From Quercus robur (taxonomy: Eukaryota; Streptophyta; Magnoliopsida; Fagales; Fagaceae): 64,000 nucleotides of DNA. Numbering within the stretch: position 1 is the stretch's first letter; each line of letters begins with the position of its first letter. The notes under the pieces were generated by a model. The model worked only from the letters and a program-made list of their open reading frames with translations. It did no database searches and had not been told where the DNA came from. The stretch is taken from the NCBI RefSeq assembly GCF_932294415.1, contig NC_065538.1, positions 17,645,656 to 17,709,655 of the forward strand, read 5' to 3'. The translations under genes were made by a program, and so were the position numbers. Below, piece by piece: positions 1-11,319 of this stretch.

Positions 1-2021
1 TGGAGGTTTGTTAGATCACGGATAGCACTTCTAAAGAAGGGTTTCATGGCCTCCCTGCAATTCCAAACTAAAATATTCATTTTGGGAGATAAATGGGGTT
101 CAAAGGACTCACATTCTTGGGCAAATGCCCTCCTGGATGTCATCCATTTCCATCCCACCTGGCGAAGATTCTCCCTGTGGACAATGGTTCCTGTCATCAG
201 GGTGATGGCATGCTCCAATAAGTTCAGTTGAGTTTGCTTGGTCAGAGTTCCGAGCGTGAAGCTCGCTGTTGTTGTGATAGTTTGGATTAGCTTCAACTGA
301 GGGTGAATGCCTTGAATCAGGATTCCGGTGGATTCCCCAGTTAGGAACTTTCTCTGACATATCTCCAGCGGGACTAACTCTCTCTCCATCAAGTCGAGCG
401 ATGCTTCGGAGAGGTCGGACTCCAAGAGAGTCTTTGAGGTGTTGGAGCTCATCTGTCCTGGAGGTAGAAGTGGAGGCCTTTCCAGAGTGAACCGCCACCA
501 TGGGTTTGGAGTGTAGAACCAGGCCGGGTTTGTTAATGGAAGGCAACTGTCCTTCATACTCTTGTCCGTTAGTGGGAAGATGAAGCTCCAAGCTTCCATG
601 AGTTCCTTGTCCGTCCATCCGTAAATCATCAGAGGATCCCAACGGATGTTGTTGATCATGGTGTCTCCCAGTACTACAGATTTGTTCTTGATCCAGATTG
701 CCCATGGCATTTTGGTTGGTTTCAGAGATTTGGATGGTGGCATTTTGGTTGGTTTGAGTGGGCCCTTAGCTTTAGGTTTTGGCTTATTAGTTTGTTTTGG
801 AGTTTGGCTATTTGGTGTAACTAATTTTCTTTTGCCTTTATTGGCACTTGGTTCGGCTTCAGTTACTTTGGTGGGAATAGGGATAGGATGACTGATGGGA
901 CTTTGCCGTGTAGGGAGTTGGAATGCAGACTGGGTTGGTGGCTGAAAGGACATACCTGTGGCAGCAGGCTTTTTTTTGGGGTAAGGTTTTCTCCTCGAGA
1001 CCAGCAGCCATGGGCCATACTGGTCAGTCTCGACGACCGTGGGGTGGTCTTTGTGGGCCAAATTAGTTGGTTCAGACGGAGTTGAAGTTGAGGAGGAGCC
1101 AGCATTGGTGCTTTGGCTAGCATCAGTGCTTTGGCTAGCTTCATAACCTTGCTCTTGGCTGGCGGGTCTGGGGTTCACTCTAATAGTTTGAGGACAATTT
1201 TCTTTTTTATGGCCTAGCCGGCCACATGAGAGGCAAAGAGAGTGAATGCCCTCGTAAACAACTGGTTGTCTAAACTTACCAATGAGGATAGTTTTTACAA
1301 GAGGTTTATCCAAGCAAACTTGGACACAAAGACGAGCAAAGCGTCCTCTGGTATTCGTAGCTATGTGCCCATCAATCCTGAGTACTGGCCCAATCATGGA
1401 GCGTATCTTTTTGAGGATAACTGGATCATAAAACTCAATGGCTAACTCAGGAAGACGTATCCATATAGCCACTTGGGAGAAGTTGGTTGTGGAGGCTTTA
1501 AACTCGGGCTCCCAGGCTTTAATGGCAAGGAAGTGTTGTCCTATGAACCATGGGCCATCTCTTAGCACGTGATCAAGATCCGCATGCAGTTCAAAACGAG
1601 CTAAAAAATAGTCGTGGCCAAGGTCCACCAAATCTAACCTTCTAGTAGGGGCCCAAAGTTCTCTGACTCTTTGAGAAAGGTAATGATATCCCACTGTTCG
1701 TCCAAAGGTCTTTATAATGAGGGCATTTGACCATTGTGATCTAATGCAGATCTTGTCCTCTTTTGAAAGAGATAAGGCTACAGCTCCTTCCTCAATGTTT
1801 TCTTCCTCAACATCAGATTCGGCATCTTCAAGCATTTGATCAACAAGGCTAAAAGCATTTTCATAGGCACCAGGAAGTTGTCCTACAAGCTTTGCTTTGT
1901 AACTGAGATTTTGAAAAGGTGGTTCAGGTGATGAAGAGGTGTGCCCTTCTTTAATCTTTTTAGTACTTCGATGCAGTGCGTCTTCTTCTTCGCTGGAGAG
2001 AGCGGGGGTTCTAGAACTCAT
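1..2021 (-). CDS. LINE polyprotein, 5' part: DUF4283 / zinc-knuckle protein fused in frame to start of endonuclease (runs off left edge)
   Basis: Reading the minus strand from the ATG at 2021-2019, the frame stays open for 673 codons to the window edge. Residues about 80-225 resemble the DUF4283 domain of plant LINE-derived proteins, ending in a strand with WIRLPELAIEFYD. A zinc knuckle follows at residues 263-276 (CLSCGRLGHKKENC, spacing CX2CX4HX4C), then a Ser/Thr/Pro/Lys-rich linker to about 640. Residues 648-655 read MNILVWNC, the usual opening of the plant L1-type endonuclease, so the apurinic endonuclease and reverse transcriptase should lie left of base 1. By family knowledge the knuckle part binds nucleic acid in the retrotransposition particle. 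The absence of stops suggests a fairly young copy. Whether ORF1 and ORF2 are really one protein cannot be decided here. Domain identification is confident. Confidence 0.88.
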   Translation of the reverse strand, partial: MSSRTPALSSEEEDALHRSTKKIKEGHTSSSPEPPFQNLSYKAKLVGQLPGAYENAFSLVDQMLEDAESDVEEENIEEGAVALSLSKEDKICIRSQWSNALIIKTFGRTVGYHYLSQRVRELWAPTRRLDLVDLGHDYFLARFELHADLDHVLRDGPWFIGQHFLAIKAWEPEFKASTTNFSQVAIWIRLPELAIEFYDPVILKKIRSMIGPVLRIDGHIATNTRGRFARLCVQVCLDKPLVKTILIGKFRQPVVYEGIHSLCLSCGRLGHKKENCPQTIRVNPRPASQEQGYEASQSTDASQSTNAGSSSTSTPSEPTNLAHKDHPTVVETDQYGPWLLVSRRKPYPKKKPAATGMSFQPPTQSAFQLPTRQSPISHPIPIPTKVTEAEPSANKGKRKLVTPNSQTPKQTNKPKPKAKGPLKPTKMPPSKSLKPTKMPWAIWIKNKSVVLGDTMINNIRWDPLMIYGWTDKELMEAWSFIFPLTDKSMKDSCLPLTNPAWFYTPNPWWRFTLERPPLLPPGQMSSNTSKTLLESDLSEASLDLMERELVPLEICQRKFLTGESTGILIQGIHPQLKLIQTITTTASFTLGTLTKQTQLNLLEHAITLMTGTIVHRENLRQVGWKWMTSRRAFAQECESFEPHLSPKMNILVWNCREAMKPFFRSAIRDLTNL

Positions 2022-2929
2022 TTTCTATCTCACTTTCTTTCTTTTTCTTAAATAGACCTCCCGTGCTTCGGAAAAATATGCCATGCATCAATACACGAGT
2101 CCTCTTTTTCACATGCATGGGATCCACTATATCTCACTAAAAATCATCACTCATAAGTCATATATCTCAGTTTATACTCATTACTCAAAAATCGTGAGCT
2201 CCAAAGAAAGAGCCTCTTTTTCTTCAGCATCTTCCTCTTTCTTTCTCTTAATATTTTTTTTCTCTTCTTTCCTCTTTTCTCTTTCTTCCTTTTTCTTTTT
2301 CTCTTATTTCTTTACGCCTTTTTTTCTCTAGCTTTTTCCTTTTTCTGTCTTTTTCTTTTCTATTTTTTCTTCACGCCTTTTTTTCTCCAGCTTCATCCTC
2401 TTTCTTTGTTTTCCTTTTGTCTTTCTTTCTTTCTCTTCTTTTCTCTTTCTTCTTCACGCCTTTTTTTCTCCAGCTTCTTCTTCTTTCTTTCCTCGCCTAT
2501 TTATTCTCTCAACTTCATGTTGTTTCTTTCTCTCTTTCTTTATTTCTTCTTTCAAGATCTGTGGATTTGTCTGTACTTTCTACGGGTTTATTTGTTTTAG
2601 TATTTGTGGGTTTTATTTCGGTTAGTATGGTATTTTAATGGTGATTTCAATCCCCCCCCCCCCCCCTGGATTTGATTTTAATGGTGGCTTCCCTTCGTTT
2701 TGTTTCGGCTCCAGAGAAGAGAGGGAAGCTAGCTGGGTAAAATAAATGAGGAAATGACGGCAATAGCAGGCTACAAAAAATGCTAATAAGTCCAACATGT
2801 TAATAATCAATGCCAAAATTAAGCCTAAAATATGAGACAAAATGCGATATTAGAATAATTTTGAAAGTGAAATAAAATGAGTCATGTAACTTTCAGCCAA
2901 AAAAAAAAAAAAAAGAGTCATGTAAGAGC
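2022..2929. other. Flank upstream of the LINE ORF; pyrimidine-rich leader and AT-rich DNA
   Basis: No gene seen. Bases 2022-2600 lie upstream of the LINE start codon and could be its 5' leader. They are almost pure pyrimidine on the plus strand (purine on the LINE strand). A run of about 16 C occurs at 2652-2667 and a run of A at 2899-2914. Open frames here are low-complexity Phe/Ser artefacts. Confidence 0.6.
2311..2520. repeat. Degenerate pyrimidine tandem repeat (three units)
   Basis: The core acgcctttttttctc recurs at about 2314, 2373 and 2456, each followed by agct and more T/C-rich sequence. Spacings are 59 and 83 bp, so unit length varies. It sits in the putative LINE leader. Confidence 0.6.
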
Positions 2930-3311
2930 CCAAAATTTGGGATTGGGTCCCATACAAAGAATTTTGTAGAGGGAGAGTCCTATTATCAATTAATCTTGCG
3001 GGACACAGGAAAAGAGAGATTCGTCACACTATAACTCTATGGGGAAATTCTCTTTAAATACCTTCTTCCATTACATCTTGACCATCCAGGTGTTGGATTT
3101 CAGAGTTTTGGATGAGATATTTCCTCCTTTGTGTCCTGCCTAAAGTGTGAAAAGGTGGTGCTAGCTGGAGGAGTACTGTTTAAGAGTCTTTTCTTTGTAA
3201 ATGCGACCATAACAGTAAGTAAAGAGCATTTAACGTGGAGGGAGAGGTGTGATATTGCTGGAAGTTTCCACTTTCAAAGGGTTCCATTCTTCGTTGCAAA
3301 TCTCCCCAATC
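2930..3311 (-). repeat. Decayed Gypsy LTR fragment
   Basis: This stretch is similar to the LTR at 58512-59345 in the same orientation. Shared blocks include agcccaaaat...tgggat near the left end, aattttgtagag, and later actgtt...aag.gtctt followed by aaatgcg.cca and gcatttaa.g. No LTR terminus is visible and the hAT element at 3320 interrupts the right side. It is an old relic with no coding part nearby. Confidence 0.55.
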
Positions 3312-3319
3312 TCTGTGGT

Positions 3320-4498
3320 CAGGGGCGTAGCCAGAAATTTTTGTTTGGGGGGGCCAAGTTGCAACACTAAGGGTACGTTTGGTATGCTGTAATAACTCCT
3401 GTAATGGAATAGTTATTCATGTGTAATAGCAATTCGGTCATTTGGTTGCATTTTTATTACATAGATTAGTTATTACATTGGAATGACTATTCTTTAAATT
3501 GAAGAATAGCTATTCCTCTTTAAAATGGATGTAATAGCTATTCCTTAGTATATATAATAGGTTTTAAAATTAATATATTTCCAAAAATATAAATTTTCCT
3601 TATACATCATCTTTTACAAGCTTTCCATATGTAACAACCAAACTTATGAATAGTAATAGTTATTTCATTACAATGTCTTCTATTCCCAGTAATAAAGATT
3701 ACTATTCGTAATGTAATCTACATTCAGTGTACCAAACGTACCCTGATATATTTATTAAGACAACCCCATACACACACATAAATACACATGCTTTTTTTAT
3801 TATATACACACACTTTTTTATTTGATAATTTATATATATACACACACCCAACAAAAAAAGAACTTAATATTTTCAATCAAAATTATGTTTGATGACTATC
3901 TTTCATAAAATTAATAAAATTCATTTTCACAATTTTCATAGCGAAATTCTTAAAAAGTTTCATTTTCTATAAAAATTATCAAATTTTATACTAATGTAAG
4001 TAAAATTATTCAATTGAACTAATGTAATTTTCAAAAACAAGAATGATCCAAAACTTGTAGGAACAAATTAGGTTCCAAACATATTTGAAGCTATTTTGCT
4101 TTGACCCATTATGTGACAACTAAAGAGACATTTCATGTATAGTTTTAGTGACAAGAATTTTTTAATGAGTCAATGACTTGTTAATCGCCACATAACGGGT
4201 TGAAAAAAGATAAATTCAAACATGTTTGGTGCTAAACTTTTTCAAATATTTAACAGATATAAAAACATATTTTACCATAAAAAATAGAATTGCGAAAAAT
4301 AGAGTTAAGTCTCTATAAAGACCAAAAATTTTTTTTTTTTAAAGCATCATTGAACTAATTCAAATACTTAGGGAGGGCCAACTCTTATTTTTGTAGACTA
4401 AATTTTGAAAACATTAAAATAATTATATATATTTTAAAAAATTTCAAAATTTTGGGGGGGCCATGGCCCCCCCACCCTTCAACATGGCTCCGCCCATG
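3320..4498. mobile_element. Non-autonomous hAT-type element with 8-bp target duplication
   Basis: The left end reads caggggcgtagcca and the right end tggctccgcccatg, inverted repeats matching at 12 of 14 positions. Both flanks carry the perfect 8-bp direct repeat tctgtggt (3312-3319 and 4499-4506), the duplication size made by hAT transposases. Subterminal G-rich and C-rich tracts next to both ends match the familiar plant element type. There is no transposase frame inside, and a smaller MITE is nested at 3371-3743. Confidence 0.85.
3371..3743. mobile_element. MITE nested in the hAT-type element
   Basis: A perfect 14-bp terminal inverted repeat, gggtacgtttggta, bounds 373 bp of AT-rich sequence. 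Flanks are taa on the left and tga on the right, close to the 3-bp TWA duplication of PIF/Harbinger (Tourist) elements but with one mismatch. It has no coding capacity. Confidence 0.75.
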
Positions 4499-4506
4499 TC
4501 TGTGGT

Positions 4507-5732
4507 CCTGTCTTCTAAAGATTCTGACTTTTTTTTTTTATAATTTTTTCAATTTTTTTTTAAAAATTCTTAATATATGGCCTAATCTCACCCTATAATA
4601 TATATTGTCGGTGGAGTGTATATTGTCGGGATGGAAAAAGACAAAATAGTTGTTAGGTCTCATTGTCACATCGATAAATAAGTTTCTTACATGTTATGTC
4701 GGAGGAGTGTGTTTTTGTCCTTCTGGCTCAGCAAACCTCTAACGTGGAGGTGAATAGGTGATAGGGAAGGTCCACTCAGGCCCCAGCTCCGTTAACGAAG
4801 AGAAGAGAGAAAAAATAAAAATTACAAAAGTAATTAAGTGTGAGTTTGGATAAAAATTTAAAACCTAATTTATTTTTGTTATTAATTATGTGTTTAATTA
4901 TATTTTTTGATATTATTTATGAATTTCACTGTACTATTTTACTAGTGAACTTTTATTTTTATCTAGTTTATAAAAAAAATTACCTTTGTTTATAGTATTT
5001 TTAATAACAAAAAAAATTTAATTTTAATAAAATAAGCCGTTTTTAAACCGATCCTAAATAAGTTTTACGGACCTTGTCAAAAAAAATTTTTAATTACAAG
5101 TACGAGTATTTTATTCTAAATATTTTGTCCTTCTGGCTCAGCAAACCTCTAACGTGGAGGTGAATAGGTGATAGGGAAGGTCCACTCAGGCCCCAGCTCC
5201 GTTAACGAAGAGAAGAGAGAAAAAATAAAAATTACAAAAGTAATTAAGTGTGAGTTTGGATAAAAATTTAAAACCTAATTTATTTTTGTTATTAATTATG
5301 TGTTTAATTATATTTTTTGATATTATTTATGAATTTCACTGTACTATTTTACTAGTGAACTTTTATTTTTATCTAGTTTATAAAAAAAATTACCTTTGTT
5401 TATAGTATTTTTAATAACAAAAAAAATTTAATTTTAATAAAATAAGCCGTTTTTAAACCGATCCTAAATAAGTTTTACGGACCTTGTCAAAAAAAATTTT
5501 TAATTACAAGTACGAGTATTTTATTCTAAATAATGTAACCTATGGGATGAATTTGGGATGAATTTGACAAAACACTATGTATATAATGTAAGTTAGTGAA
5601 GTTTGTTATTCTGTTTCCTTTGACGTGAAGGGTAAGTTCAAGTAGAAAATGTTAGTGTTAAAAAATGTCAATAGATTTGAATAGTGGTCAAATATGCTGC
5701 TTCTAGGTCTCTAAACCAATTTAAACCAAAGT
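4507..5732. other. AT-rich intergenic DNA containing a large tandem duplication
   Basis: No gene seen. Apart from the 410-bp duplication (4713-5532) the stretch is AT-rich with T runs near 4530-4560, and a short repeated word tatattgtcg near 4605-4630. Confidence 0.6.
4713..5532. repeat. Two-copy tandem duplication, 410-bp unit
   Basis: Bases 4713-5122 and 5123-5532 read the same throughout by eye, including homopolymer lengths. Each unit opens with ttttgtccttctggctcagc and ends with gtattttattctaaata. The unit encodes nothing. With no visible difference the duplication is either very recent or an assembly artefact. Confidence 0.93.
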
Positions 5733-6450
5733 GTAACGGAAATTAAATTTGACATGGTGATTTGTTAACAAATAGAGAAAACCCTCCGAAGCCAAAAATC
5801 CTACCCAGTGAATTTCAAATCACTACTCCCAAGAATCTACTAATCAAGAACAAGCGATTACAAATATAAAGAATCTTACCACTGCCCACCCTATCCCAAA
5901 ATATCAACCTGCAGTTGAACCTTTGCTCCAATTTCGAATTGGATTTGATCTTGTAGAAAACTTCTTCCCTTTGCACGACTCTCAGTACGTGACTAACACC
6001 AGCAACTTGAGATTTGTTGTTAGATGCAAAGTTCTTCAATCCACGCTTATAGATTTGAAAGCTGCTTTGTACATAACCCTAAGGCACACAAAAGTCGCAG
6101 CAACTTCACAAGAGTGTGTATAACTGTATATGTCTCTGTGTCTATCTTTCTATACGATGACGACTATAAAATAAGTCTTTTATATCTCTGAAAACCTTAG
6201 GCACGAAACCCTAGAAGGCTTTGGTTATCATTGGCCAAAAACATATCTAAATAGTTGAAATCTACATTTCTCGATAGATTGAGAGGTATCAGGCAAGTAT
6301 TGCGATTCATTAAATCTCAATAGATCAAGAGTTGTCGAGCTATGTATCTAGACTTTATGTTTTGTCTTTTCTGCATTGAAGCTTGAGTAATCTTCATAAC
6401 TTCAATCATACCACTTGATTTATAAGTCTTATGCTCTACTTGTACCCACT
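5733..6450 (-). repeat. Copia LTR fragment related to the solo LTR at 21703-23891
   Basis: The stretch aligns by eye with the outer LTR at 21.7-23.9 kb in the same orientation: acggaaattaaattt, acaaatagagaaaacc, gattacaa.aataa.gaatctta, cttgatcttgtag, and the later ctcgatagat / gtcgagcta blocks. The left LTR end is missing and the right end is degenerate, and no internal retroelement sequence adjoins it. It is a remnant without coding capacity. Confidence 0.65.
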
Positions 6451-7587
6451 TAGAACCATGGACGAAGCCACTGTTGGACGGCCCCAAATTTTTTTTTTTT
6501 AAATATATATATATATATATATGGGTATTAATTTTAGCAATTTTGTTTTTATACAATTACACTTTGCTCCCCTTAACAATATCATTGATTCTCTTAAGAG
6601 TATTATTATAGTTACAAAAATTTTTACAACATTTTACAAACTATTAAGGTAGCAAATTCTTATTGGTTTGCATTTGGGTCCACCACTTACATTATTTTTT
6701 TATTTACCAATAACCACTCATCACATTAGCAATTATGGGCAAAGTTTGTAACTCTAGCATTTTCCTAATTTTAAAGACTATAAAAAATTTATAGATTTAA
6801 AATTTGAAACAAAATATACAAGCCCAAAAAAATTAATCCAACAACAAAAATTACCAATAGTAAAACTAAAAAAAAATTAAGTTTAATCAACCAATTTTAG
6901 GTTGCTGACGAATTTTATGGGTTTGTGCTTATTTTCCTATTTGTTTCTTAAGAAAAACAAATGAATTTGTGGGTGTGTTCAAGGACGGAGTCAGACCTTT
7001 GATTTAGGGGCGGCTTTGCTGTTGGTTATGTGCGGTAGCTTTGGCCTTTGACTTTGCTGCTTCTTAGTTGCTAAGGGTTTTTTTGTTTTGTTTTTTTTTT
7101 TTTAATGGGTTTTTAATGTGTGCGTTGCTAGGTAAGAACGATATTATTTTGTTTAAAAAATTTTAAAACCAAATTCTCCAGCTTCATTAACAAACCCAAA
7201 AAATGAAAGGGTAAGAAAGAATGAGATGAATCATTGCCACCCTATTTGAGCAAGAGATGCATCGTTACCATTAGAAAAATTCCCAAATCATTCTTTGGGT
7301 CTCTCTCGATCTGGGTTTTCTTTCCTATGGCTCCTATGCCATCTTCAAAAGTAAATCAAGCCTACCCGACCCATAACAAAACAACACCACCAAACCAAAC
7401 CCTTCTTCGATCTAAAACTACCCACAAAAATACCCAGTTGAAGAAATCACTCGAATCTGAGACCGTCTAGATTGAAAAGAATAACCCACTTCCATTCAGG
7501 TTTGAGCCAATTTTGAGAGGGGCAGAATATGAGAGGGAGAGGAAACAGAGTGCGAGTGAGAGAACAGAAAATATAATGAAAGATTAA
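6451..7587. other. AT-rich intergenic DNA with hAT-like end fragments
   Basis: No gene seen. Words near 6457 (catggacgaagccac) and 6977 (caaggacggagtcag) resemble left ends of the hAT type at 3320, but I found no matching right ends or target duplications. An AT dinucleotide run lies at about 6505-6521. Confidence 0.45.
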
Positions 7588-8016
7588 GGTTACGTTTGGT
7601 AACAGTTTTTGTTTTCAATTTTCAAAAACTTGTTTTGGGAGTATAAAGAAAAAAAAAATTCTTGTATTTTTGAAATCAAAAATATGTTTGGTTAGTTAAA
7701 ATTAAAAAAAAAAAAAAAACAGTTCTTTAAGGGGAAAAAAATACTAAAATATGTTGTTACTAGGATTTGAACTCTATTGCTAACTTATTAAATGAGATAG
7801 ATTCATTAAATTAGACACGTGTTTCTATTGATCTTTGAAAACTAAAAACTGAAAACAGTTTTTTGCATGTTTTCAATTTCCTTCACAAATTGAGTTTTAA
7901 TAACAGTTTTTGTTTTCTGCTAATTTTGAATTGCCAAACAAGTTTTTTAGTCTTAAAAATAGAAAATTGTTTTTGGAAACAGAAAATAAGGGAAAAAATA
8001 GTTACCAAACATGTCC
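7588..8016. mobile_element. Tourist-like MITE with TAA target duplication
   Basis: Ends are ggttacgtttggtaac and, read inverted, ggacatgtttggtaac (13 of 16 match). A TAA trinucleotide flanks both sides (7585-7587, 8017-8019), the duplication expected for PIF/Harbinger. The similarity continues inward, with uuttt-rich gttttt and ttttcaa words on one side and their complements on the other. The 429-bp element codes for nothing. Confidence 0.75.
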
Positions 8017-8019
8017 TAA

Positions 8020-9267
8020 AGTTTTTTTTTTTTTTTTTTTTAGTGTTTTGAAGTTTTGTGGATTTGAAATAGTTTATTTGTATGATGGGAGTTTGTATAT
8101 TTTTCATTTTTGTGTGTTTTAGATCTGTTATTCTGTGATTTTTTTTTTAATATTTATGTTTATGCAATTTTTAAAATTTAAGAACAAAATTTTTTTATTT
8201 TCCATAAATTTTAATATTTATTTAATTTATATGAAATAATTAAGATGACGTGTCATATTTTCATTGGACCAATGAAATATATGTGGCTAGTTGATGTGTC
8301 ACTTAACAAACACATCAGCAACAAATGGATGGGGGGCTAACAATTCAAAAAGTATAAAATATCAAGATGTAAAATCCAAAATTTGAAACTTTATTTTTAC
8401 CAAAAAAAAAAAAAAAAAAAAAACTTTATAGTGTAAAATTTAAACACCCTTAAACTTTAAGAGTGTATTTTTCAATTTACTATTTTCTTTATTTATCTAA
8501 TTTAGGTAACTGAAATAATATACAGACATAAAATAAGGATTTATTTAAATAAATAGATATGTGACAAATTTTTATTTGTTAAGCATAAAGTGAAGTAGGT
8601 AGAATGAGACAGAAAATTTAAACTCCATTTGTCATCTATAGGATTCGGGTATGTCTGACCCACTCAATTTAATTTCAGCTTTAGTCGAGGAGAGAAATGT
8701 TTGTTTCTTTTGAAACAAAGCTGATGAAAGACTGCAACTTTCATATACAATTGCTTTCATATACAACTATCATAACAAGGAGGTGGTATATCCTGTACCA
8801 AGCATATATGCCGGGCCATTGCTTTAAGCTTCAATAATGGAGAGAAACACTTTGCCATTGTTTGCTTTCGATGCAGAGGAAAGTGTTTCGTCTGCTATTG
8901 ATGCAAGTTGGTGGAAAAAGGTTAAAAACACTGTGTTTTGTCTGCTTTCCTATCTTTTGAGTCTGTTGGCTTATCTATTCTTGCTTTCTCATTAGTTTTG
9001 GGGGGGGGGGGGGGGGGGGGGGGGAAGTAAAACACGGTGTCTGCTTTACCCTTACCATCTTTTGGAGGTCTTTTTTTTAAAATAATCTTTTGGAGGTCTT
9101 ATGAAATAATAAAATTAAGAGCTATTTAACTAACTCAATTTTTATATATATAATAAAAATTATGATAAAATTTTACCCATAAAAAATCAATACTTGTAAT
9201 TACTATATTATAGTTGAAATTATATTATGCAAGTTAGTTAGATAGAATTATTTTACTTTATGAAAAA
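8020..9267. other. Intergenic AT-rich DNA with homopolymer runs
   Basis: No gene seen. It contains a T run at about 8023-8041, an A run near 8402-8421 and a run of about 24 G at 9001-9024, which could be an assembly-difficult tract. Confidence 0.6.
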
Positions 9268-9300
9268 TTAGTTACTAACTCGTGCGATGCACGGGAATAG
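9268..9300 (-). mobile_element. Helitron 3' terminus (relic)
   Basis: On the minus strand a short hairpin (cgtgc / gcacg around a 3-base loop) is followed after about 12 bases by ctaa and then t. This is the canonical Helitron 3' end: hairpin, CTRR terminus, insertion before T. No matching 5' TC end or helicase was found for this copy, so its length is unknown. Confidence 0.55.
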
Positions 9301-9441
9301 TTACTGGATGAGTTTCAAAAAAAAAAAAAAAAAGAGTTGGAGTAGTAATAAAAAATGCATGAAATTTTTTATAAAAAAAATGATATCAAAAGAAATAGTA
9401 CAAAGTTTTATTAGTTAGGTAGAAGAAAGCAATGTTGTTTT

Positions 9442-10310
9442 TGTTAGTTTTTAGACCCCTTAACACAATATGTTTAACTTACTTTACTAAGTCAAGTTGA
9501 TTAACAATTCACTTATTCAAATCAAGGTTAAACATTCATGAGTAAAACATTCATAAAGCGGAAGAATAAAGAACACAAAGAACTGATCACCCAAGAAAAC
9601 TAAATCAGTAAAAAAAACCTGAGGATGATTTATCCTAGCTATCATTAAGGTAAAAAGCGATCCACTATAAAAGAATTGAAGTTTTACAATAAGACTTGGA
9701 CCACTAACATTCTATTACTACCTCGAGTAGAAAACTTACTACCACGACCACGTTCTAGCTCCAAGTCCATGAACTACTTCTTTCATGAATCTGCTGCAAC
9801 CACAAGTTCTCCTACTTGTGACTTTGAGACTCCACTCAAAGGTTTTGTTGTTCTTTAAAAGTTCTTTATGCAGCAACTGAATCACCACCAAATCTTGATT
9901 GTAAATCTTGATCTTGGTAGAGCTTTCCGTGTGTTCAAAGGTAAACACCTCTCAAATCTCACAATAGAGCAAACACACAACTATTCAGAGACTACTAAAG
10001 CGTGGCTAGGGTTTATCCTTTTACACTTGGAGTAAAACACTTAACCCCACATGTTTCGTGGGCTTGGGTTATGTTTGAAATTTCTGCAGAATTTCTGGAT
10101 CTGCGATTTTCAATCGATCGAACCTAATTCTCGATCGATCGAGCCTTGCAGATTTGCACAGTATATTTATGCAATTACTCGATTCAAACTTACACTTAAA
10201 TAAACTTTGAGTATGCCTAAATCTAGACTTATAGTTTTGATCATGGTTTGTCAACACAATACAAGATGTTGTTCTAATACATTTAGCTCGTAAACTCTTA
10301 GAACCTAACA
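9442..10310 (-). mobile_element. Copia LTR, minus orientation (3' LTR of relic 'A')
   Basis: On the minus strand it starts tgttaggttctaagag and ends near ggggtctaaaaactaaca. Both ends resemble those of the plus-strand Copia LTR at 10427, so it is a related family. Upstream on its own strand (10311-10345) lies a purine-rich tract and the word gtcacggattgcc typical of sequence before a 3' LTR. The rest of the relic continues beyond the nested element at 15127-15610. No 5' LTR was found, so the element is truncated. Confidence 0.75.
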
Positions 10311-10421
10311 AACTCCCCATTTGGCAATCCGTGACAAAACTCATTACAAGTAAATAAAATGCTCAAAGTGAAAACAGCCCAATTACACATTGTTGCCCTA
10401 AATACAATTCAAACTAACTAC
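10311..10421 (-). other. Internal 3' non-coding sequence of Copia relic A
   Basis: This short stretch, with the polypurine tract next to the LTR, belongs to relic A and is separated from its continuation at 15127 by the nested element. It has no coding content. Confidence 0.6.
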
Positions 10422-10426
10422 TACAT

Positions 10427-11317
10427 TGTTAGGTTCTAAAAGTTTAGAATAAATGGCAAATTGTGAACACAAAATTGTCTAGATATAGATCCTAGAGTCT
10501 ATAGGTATTATTAGATAATGCTCAAGGTGATTCAAGTCAAGATCCAAGAACAAGCGAGCTGTAGAAAGAAGAATTCAGAACTTCCTGGTTCGATCAATCA
10601 AAAGACAAGCTCGGCCGATCAAAACACGTATCTGCAGAATTTTATTTCAGCCCAAACTCTACTTAAACGTATTGGGTTTCAAGTAAACACTACTAGTATA
10701 TAAAGAAAACCCTAAGCATGTTTTTATAAGGATTTTCAAAGAGAGAAGAGTGTGCCTCTTTTGTATCTAGGGTTTTGTACCCAAAAAGTTCTCTCATACC
10801 TTCTACCAGTATTATTCCTTAAAGAATCTCAAGATCCGATGTTGTAGAAGTTGTTGCCTTCTCTAGTCATCAAAGGTGCTAATGATCTAAACTTTCAAGA
10901 GTGGTCTTGGAGTCACAAACATGAGAGTTGTGTTTTTTTATCACAAGTGTGGGTGCTTGTGTTGCAAAGGCCAAGGAAAGAAGTAGTTAGTGGAATCGAA
11001 GCTATCATGGGGTTTTGGTCGTAAGTATTCTACTCAAGGTAGCAATAGGATGTTAATGGTCTAAATTCTATTGTACAAACTTCAATTCTTTCATAGTGGA
11101 TCTGTTTTACCTTGAGGATAGTTAGGTTAAATTCTCCCCAAGTTTTTTACCGATTTGGTTTTCTTGGGTCATCATATTGTTGTGTTATTTAATTTTCCGT
11201 TGCTTTACATGATATGATTGTTTTGTTTTAACCAAGATCTGAATAATAAACTTAAGTATTCACTTGGTTAATTAATTAGGTTAAACAATCTATTTTACAT
11301 GGGTCTAAAAACGTACA
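10427..11317 (+). repeat. 5' LTR of Copia B
   Basis: Starts tgttaggttctaaaag and ends acgtaca directly before the primer-binding site. It contains tatataaag near 10698, a plausible TATA box, followed by agagagaagagtgtgcctc, which fits the start of an LTR transcript. Confidence 0.88.
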
Positions 11318-11319
11318 AG

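Noticed and set aside
109..705. 198-codon minus-strand frame
   Set aside because: It is a shadow of the long LINE frame in another phase; the real frame (1-2021) carries the zinc knuckle and endonuclease start.
863..1144. 93-codon minus-strand frame
   Set aside because: Also an out-of-frame shadow within the LINE ORF linker.
6457..7010. Second hAT element
   Set aside because: Only left-end-like words are visible, both in the same orientation; no inverted partner or 8-bp duplication.
9001..9024. G-quadruplex-type regulatory site
   Set aside because: A pure G run without loops next to no gene; more likely slippage or sequencing artefact.
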